From positions 1 to 8,967 of the forward strand of contig JAXDQV010000184.1 in assembly GCA_034667645.1 (NCBI GenBank): 8,967 bases of DNA. Reading direction: 5' to 3'. How positions within the stretch are numbered: the first letter of the stretch is position 1; every line of letters starts with the position of its first letter. Source of the DNA: JAJPJG01 sp034667645 (GTDB taxonomy: Bacteria; Verrucomicrobiota; Verrucomicrobiia; Chthoniobacterales; Chthoniobacteraceae). Made by a program: the position numbers and the translations under genes. Below, one piece after another: positions 1 to 6,993 of the stretch. The notes under the pieces were generated by a model. The model was not told where the DNA came from and made no database searches. It worked only from the letters and a program-made list of their open reading frames with translations.

Positions 1-344
1 TTCACGTCGAGCATCAGCTTCGTCTTTGCCCAGTCGGCGTTTTTGAATTCGCCGTGATCGCCGAGGCCCGCATTGTTGATGAGCAAATTCACGCGCAGAC
101 CTTCGTTCCAGATCCAGCGCAGGAACGCGTCGATCGCCGTGTCATCCGCGAGGTCGAGACCGTAGGTGTAAATACCCAGCTGCGGATGCGCCTGCATCAG
201 TTCGGCTTTGATCTCTTCGAGGCGGTCCACGCGGCGGGCGGCGATGATCAACGCATGCGCATGCGGCGCAAGTTGCCGTGCGAATTCCACGCCCAACCCC
301 GAGGACGCGCCGGTGATCAATGCTGTGCAGCGGTCGAACACCAT
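1..344 (-). CDS. Short-chain dehydrogenase/reductase (SDR), N-terminal 114 residues, cut by window edge
   Basis: The first 114 residues of a classical SDR are present; the rest lies beyond the left edge. Residues 11-18 read TGASSGLG, the glycine-rich NAD(P)-binding turn of the Rossmann fold. An AARR stretch near residues 35-38 follows beta-2, and basic residues there usually favour NADPH. A DLAD element sits at about 64-67, and the structural NNAG motif is at 90-93. The catalytic Ser-Tyr-Lys set would lie in the missing part, so activity cannot be judged and the substrate is unknown. The ATG at 342-344 was chosen because it places the glycine motif about ten residues in, as is normal for the family. 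It also lies only 5 bases after the stop of the upstream exported-protein gene, suggesting co-transcription. There is no close Shine-Dalgarno; a GGAGG at 361-365 is about 16 bases away. Confidence 0.9.
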   Translation of the reverse strand, partial: MVFDRCTALITGASSGLGVEFARQLAPHAHALIIAARRVDRLEEIKAELMQAHPQLGIYTYGLDLADDTAIDAFLRWIWNEGLRVNLLINNAGLGDHGEFKNADWAKTKLMLDV

Positions 345-349
345 CGCCG

Positions 350-1312
350 CTATTTCACGTCCTCCACCTTCGTCAGCTTGAGGGTGATCTTCTGCTTCAT
401 CGGAATCTCGATCGTCTTTCCTGGATCAGTCGGATTTTTCATGCTCATCGTCAGCGTTTGATCGAGCGCCGCGTCCCGGGCCATGCCGAGCGCGGGATCA
501 AACCACGTGGTGCCGGTGAGCGTGCCATTGTCGAGTTTCATGCCGAGGCTTTGAATCGCCTTGGCCGCGTCCGGCGCCGCGCCGCTCCCGAGTCCGCTCA
601 GGTCCATCGCGAGCTGCGCGTCGTTGGCGATTTCCGCGCAGCGAACACCGTCGTGATCCACCATTCCCTTGAAAGTGTAAGTGCCGTTCACGCTTATTTT
701 TCCGAGCTGCGGCAGATCGAGATCCACGCTCACCGGCCACTGGTCGCCGGGTTTCACCGGGCCGGGAGGCACCGATTTCAACATGCTTTGGTTCATCATC
801 TGGGTGAACGTCTCGTTGCTCAGCATTTTTTTCATCGCGCCGTCCATCGGCCCCGGCGGCATATCCTTGAGCAGATCGGCGGCATTCTCGACCTCGGTGA
901 CCACATTCTTTTCGTTCAACACGATGCGGACCTCCTTCTTCACGAGCGCGCCCATGATCTTGCCCATGCCCTGCGCGTCGCCGGCGGCGTCAGGCTTGTC
1001 GGAATCAAAGCCGGATTTTTGTCCGTTCATCTCCATCTCCATCTGCATGCGTCCGTATAAAAGGGAGACTCGCTTGCTTTTCCCATCCTCATGCTGGGTC
1101 ACGGTCATGATCATCTCGTTCGTGTTGTTGACGTGCTGGTTCATCGTCTTGTCACCAATGCCAAAGGTCATCTCCTGATCCATGCGCGTGGTCATGAAAT
1201 AGCGTTTGCCGACCAGCCACTGCGGGTGGAGTTCGACGGTATCTTCTGCGAGAAGCGCGGGAGCGGCGGCGAGGAGGAGGGTGGCGAAAAATAGAGTGCG
1301 CGGCTTGAACAT
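350..1312 (-). CDS. Exported methionine-rich protein, DUF6263-like
   Basis: This is a 320-residue protein of unknown function. Residues 1-22 form a typical Sec signal peptide: basic start, a hydrophobic stretch of Leu and Ala, and a probable cut after LLA at residue 22. The mature part is beta-rich and soluble, with a PPGPVKPGDQW segment at about 182-192 and WFDPALGMARD at about 270-280. That pattern, with paired DG turns, recalls DUF6263-type secreted proteins, but the assignment is from memory and moderate. The protein is unusually rich in methionine (27 of 320), including alternating Met at 89, 91, 93 and 95 and Met-Met at 172-173. The start at 1310-1312 was chosen over a longer reading frame reaching back to 1603, because only this ATG puts the signal peptide at the N terminus. 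The longer frame also runs antisense across the divergent gene. It is followed after 5 bases by the SDR gene. Confidence 0.85.
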   Translation of the reverse strand: MFKPRTLFFATLLLAAAPALLAEDTVELHPQWLVGKRYFMTTRMDQEMTFGIGDKTMNQHVNNTNEMIMTVTQHEDGKSKRVSLLYGRMQMEMEMNGQKSGFDSDKPDAAGDAQGMGKIMGALVKKEVRIVLNEKNVVTEVENAADLLKDMPPGPMDGAMKKMLSNETFTQMMNQSMLKSVPPGPVKPGDQWPVSVDLDLPQLGKISVNGTYTFKGMVDHDGVRCAEIANDAQLAMDLSGLGSGAAPDAAKAIQSLGMKLDNGTLTGTTWFDPALGMARDAALDQTLTMSMKNPTDPGKTIEIPMKQKITLKLTKVEDVK

Positions 1313-1363
1313 GGGAGTGAGTGCTAGACTGGCAAGGGACCGAAGTCCACATTGGAAGCCGTG

Positions 1364-1390
1364 GCGCGATCTTCTTTCGCGCGCGTTTTT
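1364..1390 (+). promoter_or_regulatory. GC-rich hairpin followed by T5 just before a start codon
   Basis: Bases 1364-1369 (GCGCGA) pair perfectly with 1377-1382 (TCGCGC) around a 7-base pyrimidine-rich loop. GCG and five Ts (1386-1390) follow, ending 4 bases before the ATG at 1395. It looks like a weak intrinsic terminator or a leader hairpin on the plus strand. The stem is only 6 bp, and there is no independent sign of function. The whole divergent spacer is 82 bases, and I could not identify convincing -35/-10 boxes in it. Confidence 0.3.
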
Positions 1391-1394
1391 GAAA

Positions 1395-2090
1395 ATGAAA
1401 AACATCCTTTCGCTCACCATCCTCTTGTGTCTTGGGTGTGCCACCGCCGCGGCCGATTCGAGCGAGGTTCTCACAGCCGAAAAAGCAGGCACTCCGAATT
1501 CCACGCTCCTGGCGAATCCGGGCGAAGTGCTCGCCGATGCCGTGATCAAGGCCTCCGGAGGCGACCACTGGCCCCAACTCAAGACACTCGATTTTACCTT
1601 CAACGTCGCTCATGACGAAAAGCAACTCAGCACCGTGAAGCACCACTGGGATTTGGAGGCGAAGACGGACACCGTGGAGTGGAACGGCAAAAACGTGACG
1701 GTGAAGCTCGACGAGAAGAACGATGCGGGTGACGCCAAAGCCGCTTACCAGCGCTGGGTAAACGACTCTTATTGGCTGCTTGCACCTTTGAAGCTGCGCG
1801 ACTCTGGCACGCACATCGCCGACAAAGGAGAGCAGCAGGTGGAAGGCAAAACCTACCGCATGCTCGAGATGACCTTTGATCACGTGGGACTCACGCCGGG
1901 CGACAAATATCACTTTTACATCGATCCGGCGACGAACCTCGTGAGGCGCTGGGATTACATGCCGACGCCGGAAAAAACGGTCAGCGGCACGTGGGAGAAG
2001 TATGAAGATTTCGGCGGTTTAAAGCTCGCGACCGAGCATGAGTTTGGTGGCAAGCGCATCTATTTCACCGGCGTTGCCGTCAAAAACTGA
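1395..2090 (+). CDS. Exported LolA/DUF6503-like protein of unknown function
   Basis: The product has 231 residues. An N-terminal export signal covers about residues 1-20 (MKN, then a Leu-rich core). It could be cut by signal peptidase I after ATAAA. Cys15, preceded by Leu-Gly, could instead serve as a lipoprotein site, but the -3 residue is Cys rather than Leu, so that box is atypical. The mature part has a WNGKNVTVKL strand (96-105), a WVNDSYWLLAPLKLRD segment (121-136), and HFYIDPATNLVRRWDY (173-188). This alternation of amphipathic strands, with the 'N-D-S-Y-W-L-L-P' block, resembles the LolA-like half-barrel and DUF6503-type proteins; family membership is an inference. The ATG at 1395 was chosen because upstream in-frame Met codons would add an arginine-rich non-signal extension across the divergent promoter region. 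The gene is divergent from the DUF6263-like gene and convergent with ispG, 26 bases away. Confidence 0.85.
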   Translation: MKNILSLTILLCLGCATAAADSSEVLTAEKAGTPNSTLLANPGEVLADAVIKASGGDHWPQLKTLDFTFNVAHDEKQLSTVKHHWDLEAKTDTVEWNGKNVTVKLDEKNDAGDAKAAYQRWVNDSYWLLAPLKLRDSGTHIADKGEQQVEGKTYRMLEMTFDHVGLTPGDKYHFYIDPATNLVRRWDYMPTPEKTVSGTWEKYEDFGGLKLATEHEFGGKRIYFTGVAVKN

Positions 2091-2116
2091 CGTGTCGGGT
2101 GTCGCCGCGGGTGGGG

Positions 2117-3976
2117 CTATCCGGCCACAGAAGCGCTTTCCGCCGGAGCGGGATCAACCCACTTGCCATGCTCGCGGATCAAGTCCTGAAGCCGATCCAC
2201 GGCTTCCGCTTCCGGAATGTTGAATTTCACCGGCGTTTTCCCGACGTAAAGATTCACCTTTCCCGGCGCGCCGCCGACATAACCGAAATCGGCGTCCGCC
2301 ATCTCGCCCGGCCCATTCACGATGCAACCCATGATCGCGATCTTCACGCCTTTCAAATGCACCGTGGAGGCTTTGATGCGAGCCGTGGTGGTTTGCAGAT
2401 TGAAGAGCGTGCGCCCGCAGCTCGGACACGCGACGTAGTCCGTTTTGAAAATGCGGGAGCCCGCGGCTTGCAGGATGTTGTAGGAAAGGCGCATCGCCTG
2501 TCCCGGCGCCGTCTCACCTCGCACCAGGATTGCGTCGCCGATTCCGTCGCAGAGCAGGGAGCCGATGTTGGTGGCTGCGGTGAGCAGTGTGCTCAGGAAC
2601 TCCTGCACGGGCGGCGCTGCTGCCAGCGTATCCTTGAGCAAAATCGGATGCCGCGCCTGCAGTTTCCCCGCCAATAATCGGAACGCGGCAATGACCGGGA
2701 GACCGAGGTCGTCACGAACGGTGACCAACGCATCCGCGGCGTTTTCGTTCACCCGGGCGATCGCCGCGTCGTCGCGCGGATCGACTTCCACGACCTCTGC
2801 CGTTTCGTAAACGATTTCCGGCTTGTAATCGCCCATGCGTTCAATCTTGTGGGCGATTTGGTCGAATTGTTTTTGCGGAATCAGCACTCGAATCAGCTCT
2901 TCGCCGCCGAAAGCGACGCCATCGCGAACGAGCTTATGAGACTCGCGACGTCGGTAGGAAAATGGATCGTAGCTGAGCGCGACGAGTGGGAATTCTCCGG
3001 TATCCGACTCGGGCGGCCGCACTTCGCTGCCTTCGCCAAAGTCTTCGTAGCGTGAAACGGATGCGACGTGTGCATGCGAAGCTCCCTGCGCAGGCCGTGC
3101 GGCTTGTTCCACGAGCGCGCGCGCCACGGGAATTTCATGGACGCTGTCTTCGGTCAAAGAGACGCGGATGGTGTCGCCGATCCCGTCGCTCAAGAGCGAG
3201 CCGATGCCGATCGCGCTTTTGATCCGCGCGTCCTCGCCTTCGCCTGCCTCGGTCACGCCGAGATGAATCGGATAATTCCAATCCGCGCCTTCCTGATGGA
3301 GCCGCGCCGCGAGCAGCCGGTAAGCTTCGATCATCACTTTCGGGTTGCTCGATTTCATCGAGAAAACGAAGGCGTGATAGTCGAGGTCGCGCGCGATGCG
3401 GGCGAACTCGAGGGCGCTCTCGACCATGCCGAGCGGCGTGTCGCCGTAGCGATTCATGATGCGGTCGGAGAGCGAGCCGTGATTTGTGCCGATCCGCATC
3501 GCGATGCCGCGTGTTTTACAAAGTGCAACCAGCGGCGTGAACCGATCGCGGATCCGCGCGAGTTCCGCGGCGTATTGCTCATCGGTGTATTCGATGATCT
3601 TGAACTTCTTCGAGTCCGCGTAGTTGCCGGGATTGATGCGGACCTTGTCCACCCACTTCGCGGCTTCCATTGCCGCCTCGGGTTTGAAATGGATGTCCGC
3701 GACGATCGGCACCTTGCACCCCTTTTCCAAAAGTCCCGCTTTGATGTGCTGCAGATTTGCCGCGTCTTTCACCGTCGGCGCGGTGATGCGCACGATCTCA
3801 CAACCGACCGCCGCGAGGTCGAGCGTTTGCTGGATCGACGCCGCCGTGTCCATCGTGTCGCACGTGATCATCGACTGCACCCGAATCGGGTTCGCGCCGC
3901 CGACGCCGACGTTGCCAATCATCACCTCGCGCGTGACGCGGCGTGCGTAAACGAACGGATTGGCGCAGTAGCTCAT
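2117..3976 (-). CDS. ispG: 4-hydroxy-3-methylbut-2-en-1-yl diphosphate synthase, long (insert-containing) type
   Basis: This enzyme of the MEP pathway reductively converts 2-C-methyl-D-erythritol 2,4-cyclodiphosphate to HMBPP with a [4Fe-4S] cluster. The protein has 619 residues, against about 370-400 in the compact E. coli type, and matches the long type known from chlamydiae, Bacteroidetes and plant plastids. Residues 1 to about 290 form the TIM barrel, with MIGNVGVGG (19-27), IVADIHFKP (91-99), VRINPGNY (112-119) and LLSDGIGDTIRVSL (261-274). Residues of about 290-505 are the extra domain. The C-terminal iron-sulfur domain has C517 and C520 (CPSC), C551 and E558 (CIVNGPGE), at nearly the spacing of the E. 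coli ligands C270, C273, C305 and E312. The start ATG overlaps the rseP stop by 4 bases (ATGA), which fixes the start and suggests coupling. All key ligands are present, so the enzyme should be active. Confidence 0.97.
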   Translation of the reverse strand: MSYCANPFVYARRVTREVMIGNVGVGGANPIRVQSMITCDTMDTAASIQQTLDLAAVGCEIVRITAPTVKDAANLQHIKAGLLEKGCKVPIVADIHFKPEAAMEAAKWVDKVRINPGNYADSKKFKIIEYTDEQYAAELARIRDRFTPLVALCKTRGIAMRIGTNHGSLSDRIMNRYGDTPLGMVESALEFARIARDLDYHAFVFSMKSSNPKVMIEAYRLLAARLHQEGADWNYPIHLGVTEAGEGEDARIKSAIGIGSLLSDGIGDTIRVSLTEDSVHEIPVARALVEQAARPAQGASHAHVASVSRYEDFGEGSEVRPPESDTGEFPLVALSYDPFSYRRRESHKLVRDGVAFGGEELIRVLIPQKQFDQIAHKIERMGDYKPEIVYETAEVVEVDPRDDAAIARVNENAADALVTVRDDLGLPVIAAFRLLAGKLQARHPILLKDTLAAAPPVQEFLSTLLTAATNIGSLLCDGIGDAILVRGETAPGQAMRLSYNILQAAGSRIFKTDYVACPSCGRTLFNLQTTTARIKASTVHLKGVKIAIMGCIVNGPGEMADADFGYVGGAPGKVNLYVGKTPVKFNIPEAEAVDRLQDLIREHGKWVDPAPAESASVAG

Positions 3977-5628
3977 TTCCCGGTTTCAGCCGCGCTCGAT
4001 TTTGGGGAAAACTTCATCCCCTCGCTCTTCCCGCCGAACAAATCCTGCACATCGAAAAAGGCGATGTAGAGCATGAAGCCGATGATAACCATCGCGCACG
4101 CCGTCTGCACGATTTCCAGCACGCGGACATTCACCGGCCGGCGTCGCACCGCTTCCACGAGCGCGAGCGTGATGTGACCGCCATCGAGCACGGGAATCGG
4201 GAGCAAATTGATCAGCGCCAGATTGACGTTGAGCACGACCGAAAACCAGATCGCCATGCGCCAGCCTTCCTTGCTTTCAAACATCAAATAGTAGATACGC
4301 ATCATCATTACCGGCCCTCCCATGTGCTGCAGTTTCACGTCGCTTTTGCGCGAGACGATCGCGCCGACGGTGTTGAAAATGGACATCATCCCAGCGCGAA
4401 TCTGCTCCGCGGGCGTCGGATGCAACACGCTGAACCGGCCATAGGCGTCGAGCATGATGCCGTAATCTTCATCCCAGCTGATGCCGATGCGGGGCATGGT
4501 CTCGCCGACTGGAATCTCGGGCGTCACCTTGATCTCCGTGTTTTCGCCGCCGCGCAAAATGGAAAGGGTGATCACCTCTCCGCGATGTGCCTTGATGTAA
4601 TCCGTCACGGCCATCGCGCCGGACATTTTCTTGCCGTCGACCGCAGCGACGACGTCACCTTTTTTTAAACCTGCACGCTCAGCGGGACTCTGGGTGACGA
4701 TGCTGCCGACGGTGGCGCCGCCGGGCTCGAACGGCAAGGCGATCGCGCGTCCCTCCCGCTCGACATTCAGCGTGAGCGGTTCCCCGGCGTGGTCGCGAAT
4801 GAAATCGGCGATGCCGAGGATGTGATAAAGCCGCCGGCCATTGATGCCGGTGATGAAGTCGTTCGGGAGTAGCCCTGCTTTGGCCGCGGGTGCGCCAGGC
4901 TCAACCTTCGCGACCATCGGCGTTTCACCCGGCATGATTTCGATTTGCCGCAGTGCCTTGCGCATCCACGGTTTCGTCTCGGGAATGCGCGGCTTTGTTT
5001 CGGCCGTGATTCGTTGTGTGGTGCCGTTGTCGTTGCGCTCGACAGTGATCGGGATCGTCTCGCCTTCGCTGCGCACGATGCGCCACGTGACACTGTCCTC
5101 CCGCATCCCGCCAAAGCGCGTCACGGGCCGCCCATCGACCGCGACGATCTTGTCACCGGGTTTGAGGCCCGCCGTCTCCGCGGGTGAGTCTGGTAAAATG
5201 TAACCGATCGTGGTCGTCGCTTCCGCTTCGCTGACCGGGCGTCCGATGATCCAGACGACGCAGGCGAAGGCGATCGCGAGCCCGAAACTGAAGAGTGGCC
5301 CCGCGAAAGCGACGATGATTTTGTCGAGAGCACTGATCGGAGGCAGCGCCTCGCGCGGCGTTTCTGTTTCGCCTTCCACCACCTCCATCGGTGCCATCTG
5401 CGGCAGCGCGACGAAGCCGCCGGCCGGGATCGAGCCGAGGCTGTATTCCACGCCACCGATGCGCTTTTTCCAGATCGGTTTGCCAAACCAGATGCCGAAT
5501 TTCTCGATGACGAGCCCGCGCCAGCGCGCGGCGAGAAAGTGCCCGAGCTCATGCACGACGATCATCAGGTTGAAGACCAGCACGACCTCGAGGGCGATGA
5601 GGAGGATTTTCAGCGAGCTAAGAAACAT
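3973..5628 (-). CDS. rseP: RseP/site-2 intramembrane zinc metalloprotease with three PDZ repeats
   Basis: This polytopic M50 protease cleaves membrane-anchored substrates within the bilayer; in E. coli it degrades anti-sigma factor RseA and leftover signal peptides. The protein has 551 residues, against about 450 in E. coli. Transmembrane segment 1 (about 7-25) leads into HELGH (26-30), with the zinc-binding histidines and catalytic Glu27. The third zinc ligand is in the LDGG block (481-484, Asp482), inside NLLPIPVLDGGH. A GGPV element follows the periplasmic part at 437-440. Between transmembrane segments 2 and 3 are three PDZ-like blocks with the usual SPAxxAGLxxGD core: about 141-170, 238-268 and 305-335. 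E. coli RseP has two. Hydrophobic segments are also seen at about 103-128, 457-480 and 505-525. The gene lies 86 bases after dxr and overlaps ispG by 4 bases. The native substrate here is unknown. Confidence 0.95.
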   Translation of the reverse strand: MFLSSLKILLIALEVVLVFNLMIVVHELGHFLAARWRGLVIEKFGIWFGKPIWKKRIGGVEYSLGSIPAGGFVALPQMAPMEVVEGETETPREALPPISALDKIIVAFAGPLFSFGLAIAFACVVWIIGRPVSEAEATTTIGYILPDSPAETAGLKPGDKIVAVDGRPVTRFGGMREDSVTWRIVRSEGETIPITVERNDNGTTQRITAETKPRIPETKPWMRKALRQIEIMPGETPMVAKVEPGAPAAKAGLLPNDFITGINGRRLYHILGIADFIRDHAGEPLTLNVEREGRAIALPFEPGGATVGSIVTQSPAERAGLKKGDVVAAVDGKKMSGAMAVTDYIKAHRGEVITLSILRGGENTEIKVTPEIPVGETMPRIGISWDEDYGIMLDAYGRFSVLHPTPAEQIRAGMMSIFNTVGAIVSRKSDVKLQHMGGPVMMMRIYYLMFESKEGWRMAIWFSVVLNVNLALINLLPIPVLDGGHITLALVEAVRRRPVNVRVLEIVQTACAMVIIGFMLYIAFFDVQDLFGGKSEGMKFSPKSSAAETGK

Positions 5629-5714
5629 AAAATTGAGCGTGGGCCAGGGCCCGTGGGAATACGGATGACTCGATCGCGGCGCTGCCGTTCAAAGAATTCG
5701 CGGGGTTCATCTGG

Positions 5715-6875
5715 TTATCGGGCGCTGGACACAAGCTGCAGCGCATGTTCGCGAGCTTCGAAATCGGCACGCAAGATAGCATCCAGCGTGGCATGCGCAA
5801 CGGCCCGGTGGGCATCCATCACCAGCGCGACGGTCTCCCAGATCCGGGGAAAACGAATGCGGTTTTGCAGGAAAGCCTCCACCGCAATTTCGTTCGCGGC
5901 ATTCAGGACGGCCGGCAGAGTTCCACCCGTCTCGCCCGCCCGGCGCGCCAGATCGAGCGCGGGAAAATCGGTCGAGCGCGGCCTTTCGAATTCCAGTCGC
6001 GAGAGCTCAGCGAAGTCGAGCGGGCGCAGCGTATTCGCGACGCGTTCCGGCCATGTGACGGCGTATTGAATCGGGAAGCACATGTCGGAGTGCGAAAGCT
6101 GCGCGAGCACGGAACCATCCACGAACTCGACCATCGAATGCACGATCGACTGCGGATGCACCACGACATCCACGCGCGCCATCTCGACGCCGAAGAGCCA
6201 GCGTGCTTCGATCATCTCCAGCCCTTTATTAAACAAGGTGGCCGAATCAATCGTGATCTTGGCTCCCATGTTCCAAGTCGGATGTTTGAGCGCCTGCTCG
6301 GGCGTGACGTTCGCGAGTTCCTCCGCCGGCATTTTGCGGAAAGGACCGCCGCTCGCGGTGAGGATCAATCGCGTTACTTCGCGCACGTCCCGATTTTCGA
6401 GGCATTGAAAAATCGCGTTATGTTCGCTGTCCACCGGCAGCACTTTCACGCCGCGGCGACGTGCCGCGTCCATCACGATCTCGCCGGCCATGACGAGGAT
6501 TTCCTTGCTGGCAACGGCGATGTCCTTGCCTGCCTCGATCGCCGCTAGCGCAGGCCGCAATCCGCCGGTCCCGACGATCGCGATGAGCACCAGATCGGCC
6601 TCGGGCATCGTCGCGAGTTCGATCAATCCTTCCTCGCCGGAAAGGCATCGCGCAGAGCCGCCGAACCGTGCAGAGGATTTCGAGAAAATCTCTGCGTCCG
6701 TAACGCATAATCTGGCGTTCGGAAATTCGCGCGAAAGCTCTGCGAGTTTCTCTGCATTCCGGTGCGCGGACATCCCCACGATCTCCATCCGCTCCGGAAT
6801 ATCGCGCGCCACCTTCGCGGCGCTCTGGCCGATCGAGCCAGTCGCCCCCAGCACCACCACGCGCCGTTTTCTCAT
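5715..6875 (-). CDS. dxr: 1-deoxy-D-xylulose 5-phosphate reductoisomerase
   Basis: This enzyme makes the committed step of the MEP isoprenoid pathway, converting DXP to 2-C-methyl-D-erythritol 4-phosphate with NADPH and a divalent metal; it is the fosmidomycin target. The 386 residues match the usual length. GATGSIG (10-16) is the NADPH-binding loop and ASKE is at 122-125. PVDSEHNAIFQ (147-157) carries the metal ligands Asp149 and Glu151. ASGGPF is at 174-179. HPTWNMG (198-204) is the flexible active-site loop, and NKGLEMIEARW (216-226) supplies the third metal ligand, Glu220. HPQSIVHSMVEFVDGSVLAQ (240-259) and the C-terminal helical domain complete it. I prefer the ATG at 6873-6875, which puts GATGSIG at residue 10. 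An in-frame ATG at 6914 would add 13 residues encoded by a repeat-like sequence. The gene lies 118 bases after cdsA and 86 before rseP. Confidence 0.97.
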   Translation of the reverse strand: MRKRRVVVLGATGSIGQSAAKVARDIPERMEIVGMSAHRNAEKLAELSREFPNARLCVTDAEIFSKSSARFGGSARCLSGEEGLIELATMPEADLVLIAIVGTGGLRPALAAIEAGKDIAVASKEILVMAGEIVMDAARRRGVKVLPVDSEHNAIFQCLENRDVREVTRLILTASGGPFRKMPAEELANVTPEQALKHPTWNMGAKITIDSATLFNKGLEMIEARWLFGVEMARVDVVVHPQSIVHSMVEFVDGSVLAQLSHSDMCFPIQYAVTWPERVANTLRPLDFAELSRLEFERPRSTDFPALDLARRAGETGGTLPAVLNAANEIAVEAFLQNRIRFPRIWETVALVMDAHRAVAHATLDAILRADFEAREHALQLVSSAR

Positions 6876-6888
6876 GAGTGCCAAAGTG

Positions 6889-6930
6889 CCTCGCGCAACG
6901 ACGTAAAGGCGCACGAGGAAAGCCTCGCGT
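6889..6930 (-). promoter_or_regulatory. Alternative hairpins in the dxr leader
   Basis: Three half-sites lie here: CCTCG at 6889-6893, CGAGG at 6914-6918 and CCTCG at 6923-6927. The middle one can pair with either neighbour. The inner hairpin (6914-6918 with 6923-6927, 4-base loop) and the longer one (6889-6893 with 6914-6918, extendable by CGC/GCG) exclude each other. The element ends 13 bases before the dxr ATG, so in the mRNA it could affect translation of dxr. It could equally be a dispersed intergenic repeat with no regulatory role. There is no T-run to make it a terminator. Confidence 0.35.
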
Positions 6931-6965
6931 AATCCCGTGGATGTAAAAATTTAACATTCCCTCCG

Positions 6966-6985
6966 CGCCTCTGCGCCTCTGCGCG
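6966..6985. repeat. Short tandem repeat of CGCCTCTG
   Basis: Two complete copies of the 8-mer CGCCTCTG (6966-6973 and 6974-6981) are followed by a partial copy, CGCG. The tract begins 8 bases past the cdsA stop codon, inside the cdsA-dxr spacer. Phrases of the type CTCTGCGCCTCTGCG are, as I recall, common as dispersed short repeats in many bacterial genomes, so this may be one copy of such a family. No function is evident. Confidence 0.6.
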
Positions 6986-6993
6986 ATGCCTCT

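Noticed and set aside
350..1603. Longer version of the DUF6263-like gene starting at 1603
   Set aside because: It would put 97 extra residues before an obvious signal peptide and run through the divergent gene.
2091..2116. Bidirectional terminator between the convergent genes
   Set aside because: The gap is only 26 bases and I could not find a stem with T-runs on either strand.
3068..4069. Long open frame on the plus strand opposite ispG (333 codons)
   Set aside because: It is rich in Arg and His with no domain pattern. It lies wholly antisense to a well-supported ispG and the rseP end, as expected from GC-rich codon bias.
5629..5714. GGGCCAGGGCCC palindrome between dxr and rseP as a terminator
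   Set aside because: The stem is only about 4 bp once a loop is allowed, and no T-run follows on the minus strand.
5745..6548. Open frame on the plus strand opposite dxr (267 codons)
   Set aside because: It has low-complexity Arg/His composition and is antisense to a dxr with all catalytic motifs; it is a shadow frame.
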